From the NCBI GenBank assembly GCA_038025085.1, contig CM076154.1:34700501-34764500 (forward strand): a DNA stretch of 64,000 bases, in the 5' to 3' direction. Shown here piece after piece: positions 45,570 through 55,865 of the stretch. This DNA comes from Tetragonia tetragonoides (Eukaryota > Streptophyta > Magnoliopsida > Caryophyllales > Aizoaceae). The notes below the pieces were generated by a model. That model did not search any database, had not been told where the DNA came from, and was given only the letters and a program-made list of their open reading frames with translations. How positions within the stretch are numbered: position 1 is the first letter of the stretch; every line of letters starts with the position of its first letter. The position numbers and the translations under genes were made by a program.

Positions 45570-46070
45570 GATTGGACAGCTTGTGTCCCCAGGGTAGCAA
45601 TGCATCTTTCAGTCTAACTTTAGTCAGAATCCTACCAGTAGGACCATGAAAGATAAAGTGAGAGCCTTGACATTGGGAATCTTCCCAGATCATTTTATCT
45701 CTTCTGACTGTCTCTCCAGCACCCAGAAAGAGTATGATACCCTCTCCTAGGGCAGTTAGTATTTAACTGCAAAGAACCATATTTGATCTTGATTTGCACG
45801 AGTACCTTCCAATATAAACTGCGGTCAACTGGAGGAACATAGACCTCAAATTCTGGGTATTTTAGGTAGACCCTATTCACCTATTTGACCCATACGCTGT
45901 CTTTTTATGAGCAACATCATAAATAAATATTTACAAGGCCTAAGCCCCCAACTTTTTGGGCCAGCACACCTTCTTTCTTCTCCGGTTGTCCCAAGTAACC
46001 CAAGGGAAATAAGTTTTAGAGGCCGCCTGCCCCTTTCAGTTTGCTTTAGGACAGACATAGGAAGCTGAAA
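45570..46070 (-). pseudogene. LINE reverse transcriptase/zf-RVT remnant
   Basis: On the minus strand, broken frames give RRPLKLISLGLLG, WGLRPCKYLFMMLLIKR and QIGE, then YLKYPEFEVYVPPVDRSLYWKVLVQIK, IWEDSQCQGSHFIFHGPTGR and DALLPWGHKLSNLFS. These are the successive blocks seen after the reverse transcriptase of L1-type plant LINEs (the CCxPKxxGGLGL region, W-K-x-L and zf-RVT). Stops and frameshifts are frequent, so this is a fossil. Confidence 0.6.
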
Positions 46071-47292
46071 GATGGAGGCCCAGTGGACTTTTGTTCAATT
46101 CAAATGTACCTTTACTTTCTTTTATGTCTTTTGTTTTAATTTTATAGAGGGGTTTGGGAAGAAGGTGGGTTTCTTGGTTCAAGCATTGGTCTTTTAAAGT
46201 TATATATACGCTAGGGACGTTTTGAATTTGAGATAACCAGAGGCAACATATCTGTTTGCTTTTAGTAAAGCACTGGTTGAATTGCCCCTGTTTGTTACTT
46301 TAATAGTTATGTGTAGCGAGTTGGATTCAATTGGTTGATTAACTTATGAATGTGACCGGTTAGGAGAACTTGAGCTTCTCAAGTGTGTACTTGTCTGGAT
46401 GGTAAATGCCATTGTTTTGCATATTTTAAGGAAATAAAGCTCATGCGCCTCATAGGCGCCTCCACTACAGGACTCCTGTTTCTCGATGGGTATTATATAC
46501 CTCACCTGATGTAATAGCATTCCTCAAGTGAGAATAATAAAATCCCTTTTTCTCTCTTCTATTTGCTTCTAATCTCTCTCTAGATACACTGTAATAATTC
46601 ATCTTCAGAAACTCTACAGCGTAAAAAAGTGTCTCATGGGTTTCTTTTAGCTAGGCATTAAAGTTTGCCAAAGTTAATGCTAGAAAATTAACTGCTTTGT
46701 CCAAATCTTGGGAGTGGATGACATGTTCTGTGTTGGTCTCCTGAAAATGACAATACAGAAACTAGGTAGTCACTTTAAGATCAATATCATGTTGTTTCAT
46801 CTAGAACTACTTTCTTCTGGCAGCTGGCTACTGCGCAATTCGTGTCAGGAGATATTGGAATGCATGTCATAATTAAATTGATTTGGCTGTATGAATTACA
46901 TTTGCTTGTTTTAAATATTGCAACACTTGATCCCGTACCCAAGTGACTTTTGATCTTTTGAGCGTGATAATGTTAATGTTATGTAGCATTTGGCTGTTAC
47001 CTTGTTCTCTAGTGTTTGCTGAATGAATGATCATGTTAGCGATTAGTGGAATAGCCATTTTAAACACTTTCGTGTGAATTAGGAGTGATGAGCTATTGCC
47101 AATATTCTGTTCATACGTGACTTGTTTAGTGATTTTCTCTATGTTTTTTGTATGTTGGAGGTATATGAGATGAATGTATGCGAGGGTTATCTAGAAAGGT
47201 GTTTTCAATCTTTACTCCTATTTATTCTTGGGACACAAAGCTATCCAGAGGATTGGATTAAGAAATGATTTTTTCTACTTGTGTACTTATAG
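46071..47292. other. Upstream region of the F-box gene
   Basis: AT-rich. It probably includes promoter and a 5'UTR intron, because a splice acceptor TACTTATAG stands at 47284-47292, just 9 bases before the start codon. No gene is supported. Confidence 0.4.
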
Positions 47293-47301
47293 GAGCTAGA
47301 A

Positions 47302-49225
47302 ATGGCATTGAACAAAAGATCTCATAAGCGACAACGAGTGCGACATGGTTTCTCTTCTCTAGAGAGGCAACAAAAGAAGAAACCAAAGGTGGAAATGGCA
47401 GTAGAGGAGGATAGTAGGAAGAGGAAGTGGGAAGAGATGGACCATGACATGTTGGTTATCATAATGAAGTGCGTGGCCCGGACAGAGGCATTCCTCAATG
47501 TCGGCTTTGTGTGTAAAACATGGATGTCAGCCTTGTTGGATACACTCTTCCCATCAGGTAATGTGCTGGACCTGCGTCTTTTTGATTTTATCCCAAAAAA
47601 GTGGAGGCGAGAGAGATCCCACTACCTGAAGCTTGTGCTTAATCGCTCTCACCAGTACACGAAACTCATCATTCCTGTTTGTGACTTGAGGAGAGGAGCA
47701 CATATATATATTGCGCAAAGGTACTTCTCCAAGCACTTTCTTGGAATGATGCACACTTTCTCAAAAGCTACATGGTTTGATAGTTTGGTCATCCTTCTCA
47801 TCCCTCTGCCACCTCCTTTTCCTGTTTAATTTGTGTGTGAATACTTCAAACTCTTGATGAGCCCTTTTGTTTGTCGATGTTCATTATTGAGCTTTAAATT
47901 TCGCGTGGTCAGCATTATGATGCACGAAATTCTAGCCCCACATGTTCCACCTTTCCATTCTATTAACTTTGTAGTGTTAGGTCACAAAGTTACGGCACTT
48001 TTTCTTGCCACAATCTGCATGAGGATTAGTAATATGTGTTAGCCCTTTTTTTTTTCAGTACAGCCAGGGTAAGGACCAAAAAGCATTTGCAAAAGGACGG
48101 TCACAATTCTTTTTAACCTGTTTGTGAAATTAATTTACTAGCTGTTTTGTCCATTAGTTGTTTTACCTGTAAAAATCTATTGTTCGGTTTTATTACCGTA
48201 AGAGAAGGAATACCCCAAGGAGTCCAGCCACAGAGGCCAAGACTCCTACGGAAATTTAGATAAAGTGCCATCAGAGCTACCATCTAGGAATAGTTGCCTA
48301 ATGCAATAGTACCTTTGAATAAGTAAACATCTCGTGGAAAGTGAACAAATTGAACACGAGTTACACAGCAAGAAGGGTATAAGAGCTATGCTGAAATAAC
48401 AATAATCTGTGCTAATATTTGAGGTCAAAGTTTTTTTCGTTTAAGCTGGAAAAGTAAATGTAGTTATATACTTAGATGATTCACAGCACATCACCTGATG
48501 CTTAAATCTTTATTGGCATTGCGAGTGTGCATGTTAGGTTGCATACACGTTAGTGTTCCTGACAATAATCTGAACGTTGCAACCTATTATCCTGCCGGCT
48601 TGCAAGATTTGCCCACTAATATTTTGAGGATCAATATTTCAGGATGCCTGCACTGAAGTGTGTCATAGCACCTACGCAACATTATCCTTTTTATTTCATA
48701 GATATGGTGCCTTGTTGGCCGGAGCTGGAGGAGGCACATTTTAATGCAATGTTTCTTCCTGTCTTTAGTAACTATTGCAAGTATATCTCTAGACTCGACT
48801 TGTGTGGAGGCATTGGAGATGATTTTGCATCTATGATTGTCAGTCACTTCCCAAGACTTGTACATCTGGAGATTCGGTCATGTCGTTTGTCAGCAGATGC
48901 ATTGTCAATTATATTGGAAGGCCAGAAGAATCTGAGTTATCTTGATACTCGTCACGCATACCGTATTAAAGACTTTACTTACCATGGTTGTTTTCTCGGG
49001 AAAGTAATTGATTGGGATGAGGATAGGATTCGTGAGAAAGTGGCCAGCATCAAAACTTATGTGGGTTGTGGCAGGAGATACTGCTTCCCCTCTACTGTGG
49101 CAGGAGAGACTGTGACAGGAGATTCTGCTATTGCTTTTCCTCTTCCGTTTAGTGCTTCCTACTGTGGCCCTCTCTACTCATCAAATGGTTCTCCTAGAGA
49201 GCTTGCCCCTTTTCGTTACGGGTAA
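47302..49225 (+). CDS. F-box protein with degenerate LRRs, At3g48880-like
   Basis: Proposed two coding exons: 47302-47720 and 48643-49225 (donor CAAAG|GTACTT, acceptor ATTTCAG|GATG, phase 2), giving 333 residues. Residues 1-30 are Lys/Arg-rich (NKRSHKRQRVR, KKKPK), a likely nuclear signal. The F-box spans about 42-82: KWEEMDHDMLVIIMKCV and FVCKTWMSALLD, with the expected Trp, Leu and Cys-Lys-x-Trp positions that contact SKP1. Exon 2 carries leucine-rich repeats (ISRLDLCGGIGDDFASMIV, LVHLEIRSCRLSADALSIIL, LSYLDTRHAYRIKDF). Proteins of this type are substrate adaptors of SCF ubiquitin ligases. There are fewer repeats than in full F-box/LRR proteins, and the tail after 280 (Ser/Gly/Pro-rich) has no known match. 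The second ATG (47395) is an alternative start. Intron prediction is mine and untested. Confidence 0.7.
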
Positions 49226-49328
49226 AAGTTGCAAGCATTGAGTTTGTTGGTAAGTTGGAGCAGGTGCCGTGGCTCGTTTTCGCCCGGATTATCCCGGGGA
49301 ATGAGCAGTTACTTTAGAATATCCCGGT

Positions 49329-49434
49329 GAAAGTTCGCATAATAGGCAAGGTAGGCGAATCATGGAAGGGGCCAAGAGGGTGATCAAAGGTCCATATTAC
49401 CAAATATCACCCTCTATTACGCGAACTTTCACCA
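49329..49434. repeat. Inverted repeat downstream of the F-box gene
   Basis: GGTGAAAGTTCGCATAATA and TATTACGCGAACTTTCACC pair with one mismatch across an 67-base spacer, and inside them AGGGTGAT pairs with ATCACCCT. The whole could fold into a hairpin; it may be a tiny foldback element. Confidence 0.6.
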
Positions 49435-49639
49435 AAAAGTTCGAAGGCATGGGAGGTTTACCAACTGAGCTCCGAACTTGTAATTTTATTTTATTATTTT
49501 TCCTTTTTTTTTTTTGCTGCTGCTCCTTAACATTCATAAGGTAGAACCGTAGTTGGTTTACCCTTTTTTTTTTAACAAAGAAAATGTAGTTGGTTTTTTC
49601 GTTATACTAGTTGAGATTTTGTTTGAGCATAAGTTGGGT

Positions 49640-49715
49640 AGATTAATGGTAGAGCACGTACACCTCCACCTTCAAGTTTGACGGTTGAAAACTCATTGCT
49701 TTCATTTCTAAAATT
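49640..49715 (+). repeat. Possible tRNA-derived SINE head
   Basis: TGGTAGAGCAC resembles an A box and CGGTTGAAAACTC a B box of pol III promoters at suitable spacing. No cloverleaf can be drawn, and no tail or target duplication was found. Confidence 0.3.
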
Positions 49716-50848
49716 GAGGGTGATATTTCTATATTGTGAGCTTATGACTCAATGAATGAAATGGATGGATCGACAATGCATCACTAGGCTCAAATACAGG
49801 GTCTCTGTTGCCTTATTTTAACAATAAAGTCACGCACCCATGTTCTTACATGAAGTTTCAGATATTGGTTCTTAAGACGATCCCATATTCCCATTTCCCA
49901 CACCAACGTGGACACCCCGTTGGGGAATTAGTTGTAGGAGTAGACTAGGTAGACACAAGAAAGGGGGTGAATTGAGTCGGCAATTTATGGCAATTTTTCG
50001 TTTCTTTTGCGAAAGGATCAAACAAGGGATTACTGTCACTTTGACCGTTCTTATGACATCAAAATAAGTACCTAAACGTAAGTAAATAAACACAGATGAG
50101 AATGAGACGCAATAAGTTTAGGGTGGAAAACCATTCTACGCTCAATTAGGATGTAAAAATTGCGATCCACCACTCCATAGAATTTCACAACTATTTGGAA
50201 AAAAAAAAGAAGAGTAAATGTTTCCTTGTAAAAAAAATATCTTTTATCAAATGTATTAAAATGGTGTGTTAAAAATCGTGAAAAGATAAATGACAATCTA
50301 ATTATTGGACAAAATAGTTATTGAACCTTGTATATGACCCCTTTCAATTTCAACTTGACCCACTTCAATCTCAATATATGCATGGCTTGCAACCACTCTC
50401 ATTTGGCGAACCATTCTTTTTTTAAGTTCACTCGACTATACTTCTTTTTTCTTTCTTTTTCCTGAAAAGGTAAAACAATTTAGATGATTTTCTAAGGTGT
50501 CATTATTTAATAACCTAGTTAAGGACGAATCGAAAGAGATTGACCAAAGAGACATGAGTCACTGAAATGCTAAAGTGTTTTTTTCGTTTACACGAAAATA
50601 TATGTGTATAACTTATAAAAGCTTGTAAATATATATAAATTTTTCATTAAAATGATGTATCACAAGGGCACTAGTCTAATTTCTAACATACATAAATATA
50701 AAATATAAGATTATATGTCAGAAAAGGGATTTACTTCCATTTATCATTTAGTTCATAAATTGATAAGTTACTAGTCTTTTGGCTATCACAAATTACAAGT
50801 ATTGTGCCATTTTATAAGTTTGGGAGATGTAAAGATTGTTTTTATAGA

Positions 50849-51208
50849 GTAAGGTTGAGCAAATTTTGGACAGAATCGAAACTAAACAAGTCGAATAAGG
50901 TTTTTATTTCGGTTTGATCTAGGACCGAAATATACCTATTTGGACGGGTTATGCCAACGAATTTTATTTTTTTTTTCCTTTAGTTGACAATTTTATTATT
51001 TTACTGGAATGTAATACATCACCCTCAATTCATATATAATGTTTTAAATGATACTTATATGATTTTGTACATTCTAGATTTTACATAAAGTGTTTTTTTT
51101 AAATTCAGATAATTTTGGGCCTGATTATTTTCGATCTGGTATTCAATTCAAAGTTTTCTGCATTCCGTTTTCTGATCCGATCCGATATGGGATTAATGTG
51201 CAGCGGTT
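50849..51208. repeat. Decayed hAT-like MITE
   Basis: TAAGGTTGAGCAAATTTTGG at left and GATCCGATCCGATATGGG...TGTGCAGCGGTTA at right recall the TAGGGGTGAGCAAA-type MITEs with CCGATCCGA subterminal repeats. Flanks TTATAGAG and TTTACAGC match at only five of eight bases. Confidence 0.4.
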
Positions 51209-53500
51209 ATTTACAGCATGAAACCTTTTAATAAGGAACACAACATAAATCGGGCCTTCAACCATCATCTTAGACTATTGAGTTGGTTTCAACACACTCT
51301 TTTTGACAATTTGACATAGTTTTTTGGATAGAGCAAATGCAAGTGACTTGGACAAGATAGGAGTAACAAAGTTATTAGCTTCACTATGCCCTTAATTCTA
51401 TTTCGAACTATTTCTATCACGAGTTCATGAATCTCCGATCAACAAACTTCCCTCTTTGTCACCTTGATTATCCCTTTTGTCTCTCTCCAGAACTCCGTTT
51501 TGTTACATTGCTCATGAGTTCATGACAGTTCTCAGTGCCCACTAAACGTTCGATGAAATGCCCTTGAGAAGAAAAAAAAACCAACGAAATGCTCCTTGTG
51601 TTTGCCTGAATTGCCTCTCTGTAAAAAGCCACCATACATACTCTTAAGCACTGATCGCATGCTCTAAATACGAAGCAATATGTGTATGTTTGTACAATCT
51701 TTTATACTCCAAATCGTAGTAATAGCAGTCGTATTTCATAGCTCATAACGATTTTTTGATCACTAAAACTTATTTCTTGTATTTTTAGGTGAAGAATTTG
51801 TTAACTGTTCTTGTTCATCCAGAAGATGAAGCACTCGTAGTCTCGTAAATTAGTGTTAAAACTTGCAAGACTCCAAGGTACGTGGTAATATTGTTTGTAA
51901 TTTACAGAGTAGCTTGTAGCTATTTGTATGGTGTGCATAAGAATCAGGTTTGTTCCTGTGAGATGAGCATTTCAACATCTTCATAAAATTTAACTTTTGT
52001 ATGTGCAAGTGAGGTTCCTCATTGCTTTTGTGCATATTGGATACGAAATCTTAGTGACATTCAAAATTTTACATTTGCTAAATTACCTCGTTCTTGCCAT
52101 TTGATTTATGTCCATTTGCACAACTAGTGACTTACAAATGAGCATTATACATCTAGGAAAAGGCCTCTCCTAACAACGACAGCATATCGCCAAAATATGA
52201 CTTGAATGCCCATAAGTGAACAAGGTATCCAGCATCTCCAGACTGCAGAAAACAAAATCAATTTGGATCATGTTTGTAGAATATTCTGATGGGTTGTACT
52301 GAAAGTCATTATGGATGGTAGTTTGCAGAATGATCTGAATTATAATTAATCTTTTCACCCTAGATGAGCTTCATTCATATGGTCACATGAAGATTTAAGT
52401 TCATTAACGCGTGTTCTTTTGTAGGGTACCCAATAAAAAGCCATTGTATGTCTGGCTTCTGAATGAGTTTCAGAAAGGTCATAGTAATTATGGCAGTTTT
52501 TTTTGAGGCAATTGAGCCAACTGGATGTGCATCTGTTTTAGGGAAGTCATGTAGACACTAAGTCTCTGTTGGTTGCCAATATCTTTTGACAATATTTCCT
52601 GAAACTTCTTTGACATATGTTTTTGTGACTTGGGGCAATATAACATATCATTACCTTTAATTGATATGCCCTAATAACAGATACTGTAAAGGAAGTGCTG
52701 GTGGTTATTGATGTTTAAGATCCGAGCAACAAAATAAGAGTCTAGAGGAGAAGATCAGTCTGTAGGCTGCAGCATAAGACAACCTTGTACAGGACAACGA
52801 GCTTCCCGAACAGTAATAATTCAAGGGGACTCATGAGTAAGAAATTGGAACAGGGACATCTATCCAGACATCTTAGAGATTGATGACGTACCATCCTGTG
52901 CAAGAGCCTGACGATTGATGAACAATAACCTTGAAGGTTATAATTGAAGAGATATTGCAGTCTTTCTAGGAAATCTACTCTGGTTATTACATTGATTAAC
53001 ATAACTACATATTGAGATATCGACCACTTGTGAATACAGGAGAAGATCTATGATGAAACAGATCATTAGTTCAATGCGTCATGATACCCTCCTTCGCTGG
53101 TGTGGACGTAACATGACAGGATCTGCCATCAAGTTAGAACTTTGTAAATTTATCAATTTCGAAAAGTAAGTTTGGCGGGTTGAGGCTGCCTGTTTATATG
53201 AATTGTAACAAGAATTAGCCAGAGGAGGGGGGAGGACAACAATGTAAAAGTGGGGTAAATAATGGTACAAATCTGTTTATTTACTTTTGTTGATGCAACT
53301 GAGTACAAATTTAGTAAAACACTTCAAGTACAAGTAGCATTGTTAACAGAATACTCTAAAAGTTCAGTAATACTGAAACTCATGACTACCAAATAGGGAA
53401 AAGAATCTACAACATTAAATTCTACACACAAAAGGAAACAGAATTTACTAAATCAAATTCAAAAAGACATCAGCCCATCTCAACTACTGTCAGTGGTATG

Positions 53501-54904
53501 TCATTGATGCCCCGCGCTATAAGTCTTGAAACCTGCTGCTCTGATGGCTTCAAGGTTGAAAGTTGGGTCACCAGTAAAGTCAAAGAAGTGTGGAGGATTC
53601 GACATTACCCATCTAGCAGCATTGAAGGGTATAGTATGAAAATTTGGCCACCTTGTAAGAATACAAATTGCATCAGCATCCTGCCAAGGAGCATTTCCAT
53701 TTAGATTTGGTAAAACCGTGAGTCTCTCTTCGTTGGTGTAACTTGCAGGAAAACAACTCTGAATAATATTGTTCGGCACCATTGGATCAAAGATTCTCAG
53801 GTTAGCTTTTTCCTTTTTAAGCAATCTTTGACAAATGTAGAGAGCGGGAGTATCACTTATGTCACTAGTCCCTACCTTGAAAGCAAATCCGAGAATTACA
53901 ATTGTCTTTCGTTTGAGGGATATCATTGACTCTAACATTTTTTTGATGAACTCTTCTTTTCTAGCCTTGTTCACCTCGATCATTATTTTTAGAAGTTGAG
54001 AAACGCGGTCCATATTTAACTCATTAGCCATATAGGCCATATAAGCTATATCCCGTTGTAGCGCAGGACCTCCTATAGCGACATTAGGCTCCAAGAAGTG
54101 TTGTCCCAACCTAGTATCCATATTGATGATCCTCATCACATCATCCATATTTATCTCAAGGGAGTCGGCAAATGAAGATCCGATGTTAGCAAAGAGTGCA
54201 ATTGCCCCTAAAAGCACATTATTGAATATTTTTGCAAACTCTACGGCCCTAAAATTATCCTGGCCAATTTCTATTATACTGAGAGGAGGAACCCACTGAT
54301 AAAGATCGTAAAACCAAAGGGTATTAGCATGGGGGGTTTTTCTTCCAAACACAACGCGAGTAGGATTCTGTAGGGTTTGAATAGCTGTACCATGGCTAAA
54401 GAATTCCGGGTTTGAGAAAACGTGATGTGCTAACATAAGAGGATTCCTGTACAAGATTTCGACGATTGTATTTCGATGACTAAAAGGGATGGAGGACTTG
54501 TCCACGATCACTTTCACAGCGGTTGCTTGATCTCGGATACGCTTCACCATCCGCTCCCACACCTCCAACTCCATACGACCCTTACTCCCTTCCCCTTTTG
54601 TTTTTGTCTTGATATCAATCGCCAAAAAGATAACTTCGGCAGCTTGAATAGCTGCGTTTATATTCCCATGAAAGAAAAGATTCACTCCTCTACGAGCGTT
54701 AAGTAGATCTACAAAACCCGGTTCATCATTAAAAGGCCAAAAAACATGGTTAGGATTATTCCACCTTTCAATAACGTCTTCTCGGTCATCTACAATCTCA
54801 AAATGTCTCCCTTGATATCTTTCAGCCAAACATAGAGTGCTGAGAGTGCCCAATCTTCCAGCCCCTATGCAACAATAATCATGGTAGGGGTTAACAGGAT
54901 CCAT
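53501..54904 (-). CDS. UDP-glucose 6-dehydrogenase-like protein lacking the catalytic cysteine
   Basis: An intact 467-residue frame that is full-length for the UGD family (plant enzymes about 480). The NAD-binding GxGxxG is kept (GAGRLG, 14-19), as are NPEF (165-168), the Lys225/Asn229 pair (EFAKIFNN), the MDTRLG segment and FAFK. Canonical UGD oxidises UDP-glucose to UDP-glucuronate through a thiohemiacetal on a cysteine in GFGGSCFQKD. Here that stretch is AIGGPALQRD, so Ala281 replaces the cysteine. The active-site Glu of NPEFLAEG becomes His171, the KST threonine becomes Ser138, and the C-terminal RR of GRR is absent (FTGDP). NTPTKT is DIKTKT. It is therefore unlikely to oxidise UDP-glucose. 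Lack of introns is normal for plant UGD genes. The intact frame argues against a fresh pseudogene. It is divergent from the GTE gene. Confidence 0.85.
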   Translation of the reverse strand: MDPVNPYHDYCCIGAGRLGTLSTLCLAERYQGRHFEIVDDREDVIERWNNPNHVFWPFNDEPGFVDLLNARRGVNLFFHGNINAAIQAAEVIFLAIDIKTKTKGEGSKGRMELEVWERMVKRIRDQATAVKVIVDKSSIPFSHRNTIVEILYRNPLMLAHHVFSNPEFFSHGTAIQTLQNPTRVVFGRKTPHANTLWFYDLYQWVPPLSIIEIGQDNFRAVEFAKIFNNVLLGAIALFANIGSSFADSLEINMDDVMRIINMDTRLGQHFLEPNVAIGGPALQRDIAYMAYMANELNMDRVSQLLKIMIEVNKARKEEFIKKMLESMISLKRKTIVILGFAFKVGTSDISDTPALYICQRLLKKEKANLRIFDPMVPNNIIQSCFPASYTNEERLTVLPNLNGNAPWQDADAICILTRWPNFHTIPFNAARWVMSNPPHFFDFTGDPTFNLEAIRAAGFKTYSAGHQ

Positions 54905-55841
54905 GTTGATATAACAACAAACAAGAAGAAGAGTTCTTGGTAAATTTTTATGGAGCCAAAGAAAACTCTAGGAAGTACAAATGAAAAAAAGAAGAAGCAA
55001 ATCTTGCAGTTCTTGTTTTTGGCAGGCAAGTACTGTGTATTTTATTAGCAAGTCTTGTTATTTTATTAGCAAGTCTTTTCCAACAGAATTATGTTCCTTA
55101 CCCAATTGGGAATTAATTATTCAGTCGTTCATAAATCACAAACATTCAGCGTCACGTGCTAGTCACGATGATAAATCCTCTGCAATTGGTCCGTTCTTCT
55201 CACGCGCCATCTCAAGCGAGTAACCGTCAAATCCCAACTAAATTTCGCTGTCCACTCTTTTTCCAAGCAACTGGATCAATTCTTTCATCAGCTTCTCTTC
55301 AGCTCGAAAATAAAAGAGGAGAGAGAAAATAACAAGAGCTTCCGTAATACTACTACAGGTATGTATTAGCTTGCAAAACCCTAAATTCTCACTCTTTTAA
55401 ACCCTAGAATACTCGTATTATGCAATTATTCTAGCTCAATTTAGCTGAAACAATGTTAGGGTTACTAATTTTGAGCTTAATTGTGTGTTGTTGTTAAGAT
55501 TATTGAGCTTGGAGATTGTTGGTGATTAGGGTTTTTAAGGGGAATTAGGGTTACTGGAGTTGGGTTTATGTTAGTCTTACTCGATTTTTGCTGAAACGAA
55601 GTTAGAGTTACTCTATTTGTGCTCAATTGTGTGTTGTGTTTAAGATTATTGAGTTTAGAGATGGTTGTTGATTAGGGTTTTTTGGGGGAAATTATAGCCA
55701 TTGGAGTTGGTATTATGTTAGTGTTGCTCGATCTTTGCTGAAACGAAGTTAGGGTTACTGTTTTTGTGCTCAATTGTGTGTTATTTGTAAGATTATTGAG
55801 CTAGAAGATGGTTGGTGATTAGGGATTTTTTGGGGGAGATT
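54905..55841. promoter_or_regulatory. Divergent intergenic region and GTE leader
   Basis: Less than 1 kb separates the two start codons. The right half (55445 on) is a tandem repeat and probably 5'UTR or a 5'UTR intron of the GTE gene; CTACTACAG|GTATGTATT near 55358 looks like a splice donor. The left half, with two AGCAAGTCTT/TTATTTTATTAG repeats near 55045-55080, must hold both promoters. No sure TATA box was identified. Confidence 0.5.
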
Positions 55842-55865
55842 ATGGCTACTGGAGTTGGTGGTGGT
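55445..55865. repeat. 147-bp tandem repeat, about 2.9 copies, overlapping the GTE start
   Basis: Units start CTGAAAC(A/G)A(A/T)GTTAG at 55445, 55591 and 55738 and share GCTCAATTGTGTGTT, AAGATTATTGAG and GATTAGGG(T/A)TTTT. The third unit runs into the coding start: ATTATGGCTACTGGAGTTGG there corresponds to ATTATAGCCATTGGAGTTGG in unit 2 and TTAGGGTTACTGGAGTTGG in unit 1. Confidence 0.9.

Larger units (their letters stand above)
49226..53500. other. Large non-coding interval between F-box and UGD-like genes
   Basis: After the F-box 3' end come an inverted repeat (49329-49434), a possible tRNA-derived SINE head (about 49640-49710) and a decayed hAT-like element (about 50850-51208). The block at 51790-51850 reads as a short exon-like frame after TTTTTAG but matches no family I know. 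The rest is AT-rich with no supportable gene. Confidence 0.4.

Noticed and set aside
47833..48042. 69-residue frame between F-box exons
   Set aside because: It lies in the predicted intron and has no homology that I recognise.
53501..54904. UGD-like gene as a processed retrogene because it has no introns
   Set aside because: Plant UGD coding regions are normally intronless, so lack of introns is not evidence of retroposition.
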